Part shown: positions 26,667-35,108 of the stretch, piece by piece
Position numbering within the stretch: position 1 is the stretch's first letter
Layout of the letters: the number at the start of each line of letters is the position of its first letter
NCBI GenBank assembly: GCA_016718155.1
Contig: JADKEH010000001.1
Location: 310,001 to 374,000 of the forward strand
Source of the DNA: Candidatus Rhodoferax randersensis
Lineage (GTDB): Bacteria > Pseudomonadota > Gammaproteobacteria > Burkholderiales > Burkholderiaceae_C
Direction of reading: 5' to 3'
Length of the DNA stretch: 64,000 nt
Notes under the pieces: model-generated
What the model saw: only the letters and a program-made list of their open reading frames with translations
What the model was told of the DNA's origin: nothing
Databases searched by the model: none
Translations under genes and position numbers: made by a program

Positions 26667-28010
26667 TCAATTCAGCAAGGCGTTGATCGGGATCAGGTCC
26701 TCCGCCTTGAGACTGCCGGCCGCCTGGCGCAGCCGCAGGCCCGTCAGCAGCACGTCATAGCGTGCCTTGGCCAGTTTGGCCTTGGTGTCGAACAACTGGC
26801 TCTGCGAGTTCAGCACATCGATGTTGATGCGCACGCCGACCTGGTAGCCCAGCTTGTTGGCGTCCAAGGCGCTTTGCGTGGAGATCTCCGCGGCCTCCAG
26901 TGCCTTGACCTGCCCTTGCAGCGACAACACGCTGAGAAAGGCGCTGCTGGTGTCCTGCGTGGCCTTGCGTTGCTGGATGTCGAGGTCGCTGCGCGCCTTG
27001 TCTTCCAGCGCCAGGGTCTCCTTGATGCGGTTTTGCACCGCAAAGCCGGCAAACAAGGGCACGCTGAAGGTCAGGCCAAGGGTGGCGGTGTTGCTGCGAC
27101 TGTCGGTGGCGCTCAAGACCGAGCCGTTGGCCTGGCTGATCTTGTAGTTGCCGTACAGGTCCAGCGTGGGCTTGTGGCCGGTGCGGGCCTTGTCGGTCTC
27201 CAGCTTGGCAATGTCCAGCGCCAGTTTGGCCTGTGTGATGCCGGGGTGCGAGGCCTGCGCTTGCTGCACCCATTCGCCCACGTTGTCGGGTTGCAGGGCG
27301 GGCATGGCCACCGGCAGCGCCAGCGGCCTGGGCTGGCTGTCGGGCTTGCCCACCAACTGGTCCAGCGCAATGCGTTTGATGCGCAGGTCGTTCTCGGCGG
27401 CGATCTCCTGGGCGATCACCAGGTCGTATCTGGCCTGTGCTTCGCGCGTGTCGGTGATGGTGGAGGTGCCGACTTCGAAGTTGCGCTTGGCCGAGGCCAG
27501 TTGCTCGGCCACAGCCGCCTTCTGAGCTTTGACAAAAGTCAGGCTGTCCTGCGCGGTAAGCACGTCGAAGTAGGCCTGCGCCACGCGCACCACCAGGTCT
27601 TGCTCGGCGGCGGCCAACTGCGCCTGCGCCACGTCGGCGCCTTTTTGGCCCTGCTCGAGGTTGATCCAGTTGGCCGGGCGGTACAGCGGCTGGGAGCCAC
27701 TCAGCGAGGCGGAGTTGCCGCCAAAGGTGGTTTCCGCCTTGGGCGCGCCCTCGCTGCGGTTGACCAGGTTGGTGCGCGAGGCGTCCAGCACCAGGCCCGC
27801 CGTGGGCAGTATGCCGGCGCGGGCCTGGGCGGCCTTGGCCTGGGCCGCCTCAAACTGCGACTTGGCCGACTGGTAGGTCGCATCAAAAGTGCGTGCCGCC
27901 GCGTGCAGCTCTACCAGGCTTTGCGCACCAGCGGGCAGAGACAGGGCCAGGCTGATGGCGGCAGCGAGGGGCGACAGGGGCAAAAAGGGCAAGGGACGAA
28001 ACAACTTCAT
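26667..28010 (-). CDS. TolC-family outer-membrane efflux channel
   Basis: This 447-residue protein has a signal peptide (LPLSPLAAAISLALSLPAGAQ) and two repeated coiled-coil halves typical of outer-membrane efflux proteins, for example SFVKAQKAAVAEQLASAKRN and STQSALDANKLGYQVGVR near the ends. It is expected to form the trimeric exit duct for the RND pump encoded just upstream (adaptor 31571-32719, permease 28344-31568). The 333-bp gap to the permease is filled with repeats, so cotranscription is not certain. ATG at 28010. Confidence 0.92.
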   Translation of the reverse strand: MKLFRPLPFLPLSPLAAAISLALSLPAGAQSLVELHAAARTFDATYQSAKSQFEAAQAKAAQARAGILPTAGLVLDASRTNLVNRSEGAPKAETTFGGNSASLSGSQPLYRPANWINLEQGQKGADVAQAQLAAAEQDLVVRVAQAYFDVLTAQDSLTFVKAQKAAVAEQLASAKRNFEVGTSTITDTREAQARYDLVIAQEIAAENDLRIKRIALDQLVGKPDSQPRPLALPVAMPALQPDNVGEWVQQAQASHPGITQAKLALDIAKLETDKARTGHKPTLDLYGNYKISQANGSVLSATDSRSNTATLGLTFSVPLFAGFAVQNRIKETLALEDKARSDLDIQQRKATQDTSSAFLSVLSLQGQVKALEAAEISTQSALDANKLGYQVGVRINIDVLNSQSQLFDTKAKLAKARYDVLLTGLRLRQAAGSLKAEDLIPINALLN

Positions 28011-28058
28011 GGGGGACCTTGTTGGGTTCACATTAAAGGGAAGAGACCGAGAAAGCCC

Positions 28059-28270
28059 CGTCACTGCGAGCGCAGCGTGGCAGTCCATGGATTCAGGAGT
28101 CCTGGATTGCTTCACTGCGTTCGCAATGACGACCGGTTCATGAAAAGCGAAGGGACGCAATCCATCGCTCCAAAATACATGGATCGCCACGGCCTGCGGC
28201 CTCGCGATGGCGATGCTGGGTCAAGGTCCGTGTTCGGTATCGAATCCGATTCGGGAAGCTCGCAATGACG
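28059..28270. repeat. Cluster of 'cgtcattgcgagcg' family repeats between efflux genes
   Basis: This lies in the 333-bp gap (28011-28343) between the RND permease and the TolC-like gene. It shares one module exactly with the 21681-21980 cluster (ggattgcttcactgcg ... gaccggttcatg). A second module (ccaaaatacatggatcgcc ... ctcgcgatg) is shared with 53902-54000. No gene is seen in the gap. Confidence 0.85.
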
Positions 28271-28343
28271 GGCTGCGACGATCCCTCTGGGCGATCAACC
28301 GGGATTCGTGGCGCGTCGACGCGGTGCAGCCATGCGACACCCG

Positions 28344-31300
28344 TCACACCGACCCCGCCGCAGGCACCGGCGCGCTGCTGGCCGAGCGACGCGCAAAGAG
28401 CTTCATTACCAGGCGGTACACCACACGCACCAGCAGCAGCGTCAGGATCGCCTCGGCAAAGGTCTGCAAGAAGGCCAGCAGGCCCATGCGGTGCTGTGCC
28501 CGGAGCTGGAACTTGGCCACCATGCGGTCGCGGGCGATCTCGATGCTGTCGTAGAAGGTGGGTACCACCAGCAGCGTCAGCAGCGTGGAGGTGATGGTCC
28601 CGCCAATAATGGCCACCGCCAGCGGCTGGTAGAACTCGCCGCCCTCGCCCAGCCCGATGGCCACCGGCGTCATGCCCGCGATCAGCGCAAAAGTGGTCAT
28701 CAGGATCGGGCGCAGGCGCAGGCGCCCGGCATGCATCAAGGCGTCTTCGCGGTCATAACCCTCGGCCTCGCGCTTGCGCGCGGCGTCCAGCAACAGGATG
28801 GCATTCTTGGCGACCAGGCCCATCAACATGATCACGCCGATGAAACTCATCAGGTTCAAGGTGCCGCCGGTGATCAGCAGTGCCAGCACCACGCCTATCA
28901 GCGACAGGGGCAGCGACAACATGACTGCCAGCGGCGCGGTGAACGAGCCAAACTGAATCACCAGAATCAGGTACATCAAGCCAATGCCGGACAACAGGGC
29001 AATCAGCATCTCGGTGAACAGTTCCTTCTGGTCCTGCCCCGCACCCCCCAACGCCAGGCCGTAACCAGGCGGGTAATCGAAGGTCTTGGCCAGCTTCATC
29101 GCGTCGTCGGTCACCTCGCCGTTGGAGCGACCTTGTGCATTGGCCGACACCGTGATGTTGCGTTTGCCGTTGGCATGCTCGATACCGGACGGACCCTTGC
29201 CCATGGTGATGGTGGCGATCTGGTCGAGCGGCACCATCTGGTTGCTGCCGGAGACGGCAATCGGCAGGCGCTCGATGTTCTCCTTGCTGACGCGGTCATC
29301 CGGATGCAGGCGCACCGCCACATCGCGCGTCTCGCCGGTGGGGTCGACCCAATCGCCCACCTCGATGCCGGCAAAGGCAACGCGCAAGGCTTGCGCCGCA
29401 TCACCGGCCGAGATGCCCATCGAATTGGCCAGACCCCGGTTGAGCTCGATCTTCAGCTCTTTCTTGGGGTCTTGCTGCGACAGACCCACATCCACCGCAC
29501 CCGGAACCAGCCGCAGCTTGTCCATATAGGCGTTGGTGATCTCCATGAGCTTGCGCGAATCCGGGCCGGTGAACTCGATCTGGATCGGCTTGCGCGCACC
29601 ATTGTTCAGATCGTCCAGGACCACGTACTCCGCTCCAACCAGGGCGCGCACCTTCTCGCGCAGCTCGGCCGCGATCTGTTTGGCGCTGCGCTGGCGGGTG
29701 TTGCGCTTGCCAATGTCGACATAAATCCGGCCGCCATTGGCCGTGATGTTGCTGTTGGTCTCTTTGGTCTCGGCAATCGAGCGCGCCATCTCGGCGGCGC
29801 GCTCCATCTTCAGGCGGGCGTACTCGATCGACGACGAGGCGGGCGTGCGCACCTCGATCATCAGGTTGCCCGAGTCAGCGGTGGGCAAGAAACTGGTGCC
29901 ACCCCATTTGACCTGCAACCCCACGGCACCGATCAGGCTCAGTAGCGCGATCACGGTCATCCAGCGCCGGTGATGCAAGGCCCAGGCGATCACGTTGCCG
30001 TAGCGGTCGGACTGGTGATCAAACCAGTTGTTGAAACGTGCCAGCACCGCGCCCAAGCCCTTCTTGGGGGCGGTGTGGTGGTCGGGCGGATCGCCCCAAT
30101 AGGCCGACAGCATGGGGTCCAGCGTGAACGAGATGCCCAGGCTGACCAGCACCGAACAGGTCACCGTCAGGGCAAACGGCCGGAACCACTCACCCGACAC
30201 TCCGGGCATGAAAGCCACCGGAATGAACACCGCAATGATCGAAAACGTGGTGGCCGCGACGGCCATGCCAATTTCGGCGGTGCCTTCCAGAGAGGCCTTG
30301 CGCCGGTCCGAGCCGCGCTGCATGTGGCGCACGATGTTTTCGCGCACCACGATGGCGTCATCAATCAGCACGCCAATGGCCAACGAGAGCCCCAACAGGG
30401 TCATGAAATTAAGCGTGAAGCCACACAACCAGACCGCGATGAACGCGGCAATCACCGAGGTGGGCAAACTCAGCGCCGTGATCAGCGTCGAGCGCCAGGA
30501 GTTCAGGAAGGCGTACACCACAAAAATGGTCAACACCGCGCCCAGGATCAGCGACTCGATCACGTTGTTAAGGCTGCGCTGCGCGTCCACGCCGCCATCG
30601 CGGGTGATTTCAAGCTGGGTGCCGGGATGATTCTTGGCCAGCTCGTCGTTGATCTCCTTCACCGCGGCGCGTAGGGTCGCGGCAACACTGACGGTGCTGG
30701 CGTCACGCGAGCGCGTCACAAACATGCCCACGTTGGGTTTGCCACTGCGGATGCTGAAGCTGTCGACATCGGCAAAGCCATCGGCGATGGTTGCCACCTG
30801 TCCCAGACGAACCACCTGGTCTGCGAAGCGCTTGACGACGATGTCCTGGAACTCCGCAGGCGACTCGATACGCCCGACCAGGCGAATGCTCTCCTCGTCA
30901 AGCTTGCCGCGCACCTTGCCAACCGGCGCATTGGTGTTCTGCGCCCGCAGCGCCGCCACCACCTCGCCCACCGACACGTTGTACTCGCGCAGCTTCTCAG
31001 CCCGCAGCAGCACCGACAGCTCCCGCTTGAGCGAGCCATTGATGTTGACCGTGGCCACGCCCGCGATGCCGCGCAGCCTGTCGGCCAGCACGTCTTCGGC
31101 CAGTCGGGAAATCTCGGCGTGGCTCTGCTTGCTGCTGGACAGCGCCATGTTCATGATCGGCTGTGCGGACGGGTCGTAACGCCGCAACACCGGTTCACGC
31201 ATCTCGGTGGGCAGCTTGTAGCGCACGCTGGAGATCACGTTGCGCACCTCGTCGGAGGCCTCGATCATGTTCTTCTTGAACGAGAAGATCACGTCAAAGC

Positions 31301-31568
31301 GCGCATTGCCCTCGGTTGAGTTGGAGTAAACCTCGGTGACGCCGGAGATGCTTTGCAGCGATTTCTCGATGCGGTTGACGATCTCGCGCTCCACCGTGTC
31401 GGGCGAGGCGCCGGGATAGGCAATCGTCACGAACAGGCCGGGCACCTCCACATCCGGGTTCTGGTTGACCCGCAGCTTGCTCATGGCCAGCAGGCCCATC
31501 GCCATCAAGGCGATGATCAGGACGATGGTCGCCGTGGGGCGCTTGATACTGAAGTCTGAGAGAAACAT
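28344..31568 (-). CDS. RND-family multidrug efflux permease (HAE-1 type)
   Basis: This 1074-residue inner-membrane proton antiporter starts MFLSDFSIKRPTATIVLIIA. It has twelve helices and two large periplasmic loops. The helix-4 Asp pair used in proton relay is present (GVLIDDAIVVREN). Helix-rich ends and the FVVYAFLNSWRSTLITALS segment fit the AcrB/MdtB group. Substrates cannot be told. The adaptor gene ends 2 bp upstream, so the two are cotranscribed. Confidence 0.95.
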   Translation of the reverse strand: MFLSDFSIKRPTATIVLIIALMAMGLLAMSKLRVNQNPDVEVPGLFVTIAYPGASPDTVEREIVNRIEKSLQSISGVTEVYSNSTEGNARFDVIFSFKKNMIEASDEVRNVISSVRYKLPTEMREPVLRRYDPSAQPIMNMALSSSKQSHAEISRLAEDVLADRLRGIAGVATVNINGSLKRELSVLLRAEKLREYNVSVGEVVAALRAQNTNAPVGKVRGKLDEESIRLVGRIESPAEFQDIVVKRFADQVVRLGQVATIADGFADVDSFSIRSGKPNVGMFVTRSRDASTVSVAATLRAAVKEINDELAKNHPGTQLEITRDGGVDAQRSLNNVIESLILGAVLTIFVVYAFLNSWRSTLITALSLPTSVIAAFIAVWLCGFTLNFMTLLGLSLAIGVLIDDAIVVRENIVRHMQRGSDRRKASLEGTAEIGMAVAATTFSIIAVFIPVAFMPGVSGEWFRPFALTVTCSVLVSLGISFTLDPMLSAYWGDPPDHHTAPKKGLGAVLARFNNWFDHQSDRYGNVIAWALHHRRWMTVIALLSLIGAVGLQVKWGGTSFLPTADSGNLMIEVRTPASSSIEYARLKMERAAEMARSIAETKETNSNITANGGRIYVDIGKRNTRQRSAKQIAAELREKVRALVGAEYVVLDDLNNGARKPIQIEFTGPDSRKLMEITNAYMDKLRLVPGAVDVGLSQQDPKKELKIELNRGLANSMGISAGDAAQALRVAFAGIEVGDWVDPTGETRDVAVRLHPDDRVSKENIERLPIAVSGSNQMVPLDQIATITMGKGPSGIEHANGKRNITVSANAQGRSNGEVTDDAMKLAKTFDYPPGYGLALGGAGQDQKELFTEMLIALLSGIGLMYLILVIQFGSFTAPLAVMLSLPLSLIGVVLALLITGGTLNLMSFIGVIMLMGLVAKNAILLLDAARKREAEGYDREDALMHAGRLRLRPILMTTFALIAGMTPVAIGLGEGGEFYQPLAVAIIGGTITSTLLTLLVVPTFYDSIEIARDRMVAKFQLRAQHRMGLLAFLQTFAEAILTLLLVRVVYRLVMKLFARRSASSAPVPAAGSV

Positions 31569-31570
31569 GC

Positions 31571-32719
31571 TTACTTCCTCAGTGCCGTCACGGCGGCGGA
31601 CGCCACCGCCACGGGTGGCTTGACGGTCACCATCTCGACCAACTGCCCTTCCTTGAAGCTGGAGCTGGGGTTGCGCAGGATGGTGTCCCCCTCGGCCAGG
31701 CCGCTGCGCACTTCAAAGTCGCCGGTGCGCGGGTCGCGCGCACCCAGGGCCAAATCGACCCGGTTCAGGGCGTTGGCCTTGACCCGCCATACCGACGACT
31801 TGTCCCCCGAACGCACCACCACCGACTCAGGCAAGGTCAGCGCCTTGATATTGGCCGACTCGATCGTGCCTTCGGCATACAAACCCGAGACCTTGGGTTG
31901 CTTGGCATCCACGAAGCTCACCAACACTTCCACCTGGCGGGTCACATCGTTGGCGCTGGGGTCCACACGCGTGACCTTGCCGCGAAACTCCTGCCCGGCA
32001 TAACCATTGATTCGAAAGCTGACCGACTGCCCCACCGAGACCACACTGATCTTGTCCGCCGATACCCGCCCGGCAAAACGCATGCTGGTGGGGTCCATCA
32101 CTTTGAACAACTCCTTGCCGATGGCGGCTGTGTCGCCGGCCGACACCTTGCGCTCGCCCACCACCCCGTCAAAGGGAGCGCGCACGATAGTGCGCTCGAG
32201 CTGCTGGCGCGCCAGCACCACGCGGTTTTTGGAGGCCGACAATTCGCTTTGCGCGCCATTGCGGCGCACCTCGGCGTCATCAAGCGCCTGTAGCGAAGTC
32301 ATGCCAGAGGCGCGCAGAGTCTTGAGGCGTTGCAGATTGCGCTCGGCCTGGTCCAGCGCCTGCACCGCGTTGCGGGCGTTGTCCTCGGCCGAACGCAGGC
32401 TGTCCTGAATGGCCGTCTGGTCCAGGCGTGCCAGCACGTCGCCGCGGCGCACCACGTCGCCGTTTTCCTTCAGCACTTGCATCACCACGGCCGACACCTC
32501 GGCCCGCAGGTCGGCCTTGCGTTCGGGCTGGATTGATCCGGTCACGACAGGACCGGACGCCAGCGTGTTGGCTTGTACCGTGATGAAGTCCTCAGGCGCG
32601 ATCACCAGCTTGGCGGGTTGGGCGCTGGCATCCTTCTTGGTGTCGCCCTTGCCAGGGGACTTGTCGCAGGCCGCCAGGCTTGTGGCCAGGACGGCGGCGA
32701 TGAGCAGGGGACGCAGCAT
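31571..32719 (-). CDS. RND efflux periplasmic adaptor, lipoprotein
   Basis: This 382-residue membrane-fusion protein links the RND permease to the outer-membrane channel. A lipobox, LATSLAAC with Cys18, predicts lipid anchoring to the inner membrane. The order is beta-barrel, lipoyl half (KADLRAEVSAVVMQVLKENGD), alpha-hairpin (about 105-165), second lipoyl half (IVRAPFDGVVGERKVSAGD) and C-terminal barrel. It is first in the three-gene efflux set. ATG at 32719 with AGGAG about 7 bp upstream. Confidence 0.94.
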   Translation of the reverse strand: MLRPLLIAAVLATSLAACDKSPGKGDTKKDASAQPAKLVIAPEDFITVQANTLASGPVVTGSIQPERKADLRAEVSAVVMQVLKENGDVVRRGDVLARLDQTAIQDSLRSAEDNARNAVQALDQAERNLQRLKTLRASGMTSLQALDDAEVRRNGAQSELSASKNRVVLARQQLERTIVRAPFDGVVGERKVSAGDTAAIGKELFKVMDPTSMRFAGRVSADKISVVSVGQSVSFRINGYAGQEFRGKVTRVDPSANDVTRQVEVLVSFVDAKQPKVSGLYAEGTIESANIKALTLPESVVVRSGDKSSVWRVKANALNRVDLALGARDPRTGDFEVRSGLAEGDTILRNPSSSFKEGQLVEMVTVKPPVAVASAAVTALRK

Positions 32720-32978
32720 AGTGAACTCTCCTTGTGGGATTATTGAAATCGGGGATAGCCTGATACAGGACGAATACCAATGCCCAGCGTGAGGTCATGG
32801 TTATCGGCTGAACGCCAAGTGCGCCGGATCGTAATGCATGGATCGGCCTTTTCAAGTACCGATGCGACCAAATGCGTGATTGCAGGACGAATCAGCGGGT
32901 TCGGGCGACCAGCCGCAAACAACTTTGCGACTTCGCACCTGCTGGAGTGGGCACAATTGGCCGAAAGAAAGAGGCTGG

Positions 32979-33773
32979 ATGAAACCATCATTTTCGAACT
33001 GGCGCTCGGTACGCATGTGGGAGACGCGGGTGACGCGCGACTTGCGCCAGCAGCGCGCGCTGTGGCTGCACGGGCTGTGCATCGGGCTGATCACCCTGAT
33101 GGTCACCTGGGGCGCGTCGGCGCTGCAAATGCACCTGGGCAACGAATCGCTGGCGCTGCGCTACCTGGTGTCCCTGGGCGTGGGCTACCTCGCCTACCTG
33201 TTGACGGTGCGTGTGTGGGCGCAAGCCCTCATCCGGCCCACCCATGCTGACGTTCCCGACCTGTCGGGACTTGATTTACCGAGCATCCAAGGCGACGGCG
33301 GCAAGCCCGGCCTGCCCGATGTGAACAGCGGTGGCGGCGGGGACTTTGGGGGCGGTGGTGCGTCGGGAGACTTTTCCGACGGCGCGGCGGGCGCGGCGGA
33401 CGGCATAGGGGATCTGGCGGGTGGTGCCATCGAGGTGGCCGCTGGCTGTGATGAAGCCGCCATCGTGGTCGTACCCGTGGTCGCCGTGTTCTTGATGGGC
33501 TGTGCACTCTTCTTGGGAGCGGGCTCCTTGGTGCTGCTGTACTTTGGCTGGGAGGTGCTGCTTGCCGTGGCGGTGGAACTGGCGTTCTCGTACGCCACGG
33601 CCCGCACCGCCGTGCGGGTGTCGCGCGAAGGCTGGGCATCAGCAGCCGTGCGCCTGACCTGGAAACCCCTGGCTGGTGCCGTGGTGTGCGCGGTAGCGCT
33701 TGGGGCGGCGATTGACTACTTCATACCAGCAGCGCAGTCTTTGCCTCAGGCGCTGAAGATATTGGGGGCCTGA
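32979..33773 (+). CDS. Membrane protein of unknown function with Gly/Asp-rich linker
   Basis: This 264-residue protein is not recognised. Two N-terminal hydrophobic helices (about 28-45 and 58-75) precede a low-complexity Gly/Asp/Ser-rich linker (about 95-150, SGGGGDFGGGGASGDFSDG). Two to three further helices follow (about 160-250, AIVVVPVVAVFLMGCALFLG). ATG at 32979 was chosen as the first ATG before the helices; it has GAGG nearby. It stands alone, divergent from the efflux operon with a 259-bp gap. Confidence 0.8.
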   Translation: MKPSFSNWRSVRMWETRVTRDLRQQRALWLHGLCIGLITLMVTWGASALQMHLGNESLALRYLVSLGVGYLAYLLTVRVWAQALIRPTHADVPDLSGLDLPSIQGDGGKPGLPDVNSGGGGDFGGGGASGDFSDGAAGAADGIGDLAGGAIEVAAGCDEAAIVVVPVVAVFLMGCALFLGAGSLVLLYFGWEVLLAVAVELAFSYATARTAVRVSREGWASAAVRLTWKPLAGAVVCAVALGAAIDYFIPAAQSLPQALKILGA

Positions 33774-33811
33774 GAGGTGCTTGCACACCAATCGCCCGCA
33801 GCGCTGGCAAC

Positions 33812-34159
33812 TCAACGTTCGGCTCGTCTGCGGCTCGGCATCTGATTCGGCGGCACGAGTCCGCGAAACATCTCCGTCATCGCCTCCAGCTTGTCGCGTC
33901 CTGATTGCTCGCCATGAAAATCAGAAAGCAAGCGCAGCACGTCGCTTCTCAAATACCACAGGGTCTGAATGTCAGCCGCGCGGGTGATGTCGGACCATGC
34001 CTTGGGTGAGCCGACGTTCTCATCCGTGTCGATACTCGCCAGGGCATCGAGCATGGCGGTGCGAATTTTTTCCACCCGCGCATTGGTATCGCTGATGGAC
34101 CGCTTGTCAGTCAACCGCGCTGCAACGCCGGTCTTGATGCGCGAAATGGTCTTTCGCAT
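33812..34159 (-). CDS. Small soluble protein of unknown function
   Basis: This 115-residue, mostly helical, charged protein begins MRKTISRIKTGVAARLTDKR and contains DIQTLWYLRSDVLRLLSDFH. The C-terminus is basic (PSRRRAER). No family is recognised. It starts 17 bp after the cupin gene stop on the same strand, so the pair probably forms an operon. Confidence 0.72.
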   Translation of the reverse strand: MRKTISRIKTGVAARLTDKRSISDTNARVEKIRTAMLDALASIDTDENVGSPKAWSDITRAADIQTLWYLRSDVLRLLSDFHGEQSGRDKLEAMTEMFRGLVPPNQMPSRRRAER

Positions 34160-34176
34160 GGTCGTCAGTCTACGGT

Positions 34177-34692
34177 CTAAAACGGCCCGTCCGATTCCCG
34201 CAGCCGATCGGGCAGGCCATCGTGCTCCCCCAGCGGGCGCTGCGGAACATCGGTCCAGTGCAACTTGGCAATCTCCTGGTTTCGGTTCGGGTGCAGCGGG
34301 TAGTGCAACTGGTTGTCGGCGCGGTTGGTGTCGCCCACCACCAACAGGCGCACGTCGCTGGCCGTGTTGTTGATAAAGGTATGGGCCACGCCCGTGCCTG
34401 CCTGAAAGCCGACAGCATCGCCCGGCTGTAACCGATGCAACACGCCATCGAGCCAGCAGTCGGGTGTGCCCTCGATCACGTAGACAAATTCTTCTTCCGT
34501 CTTTTCGGCATGGGGCCAAGAGGTGCGCCGGCCTGGTGGCAGCAGTTCGTGGTGTATGCCCAGGCGGGTCAGGCCGAACACGCGCCCAAACGGCGAGCCA
34601 ATCGACAGGCGCTCAGCGCTGCCGGGGTAACAAGAATCGTCCGCGCCCTGGATGTCTTGCCAGTGCTGGATACAGGTTGGCCGTGTCATCAT
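34177..34692 (-). CDS. Cupin-domain protein
   Basis: This 171-residue single-cupin beta-barrel protein has motif 1 around PHAEKTEEEFVYVIEGTPDC and motif 2 around LQPGDAVGFQAGTGVAHTFI, holding the His and Glu expected for a metal site. It may be a small isomerase, dioxygenase or sugar/osmolyte-related enzyme; nothing here decides. The start was taken at the first of two adjacent ATGs (34692), which have GGGGAT 6-7 bp upstream. Confidence 0.85.
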   Translation of the reverse strand: MMTRPTCIQHWQDIQGADDSCYPGSAERLSIGSPFGRVFGLTRLGIHHELLPPGRRTSWPHAEKTEEEFVYVIEGTPDCWLDGVLHRLQPGDAVGFQAGTGVAHTFINNTASDVRLLVVGDTNRADNQLHYPLHPNRNQEIAKLHWTDVPQRPLGEHDGLPDRLRESDGPF

Positions 34693-35108
34693 TTGTATCC
34701 CCAAGTGCAAGGACCGGAGGCTTCACAGTCAAAGTCAGTCTGCGCAGTATGCCTTGGTCAAATTCGTCAGCGCATGGTCGCACAACTGGAGCGCCATTCG
34801 CGTCCTGTCGCTAACTCGTGGGGCAGGCATTTGCAGGACGCGCTTCGATATGTCGATTCCTCTCCCTAAAGGCGTAGTTGTTTCAATTGGCGGAGTACTA
34901 ACCTTTCAATCAGCCGGAGCAAAAGAACAGAGGCAACTCACCAAAACATAGTGGCCGAAAACAACACCCGACTTGTCGATGGGGCCACTGCGGGGCGCGG
35001 CCTATCCCCTGAAGTAAGCTCCAAGCACCACTACGCCAGCCATTCGCGGCGATTGCCCCTGGCAACCACGCCCATCACCGCTCCAACCCGAATCGACGGC
35101 GACCACCC
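34693..35108. other. 416-bp gap without a gene
   Basis: No open frame with family similarity or ribosome site is seen, and there are no strong hairpins. It separates the cupin operon from the divergent penicillin-binding protein gene and presumably holds both promoters, none of which could be read clearly. Confidence 0.5.

Noticed and set aside
32720..32978. MerR-type promoter before the first efflux operon
   Set aside because: No pair of -35 and -10 boxes at 19-20 bp with a dyad could be found.
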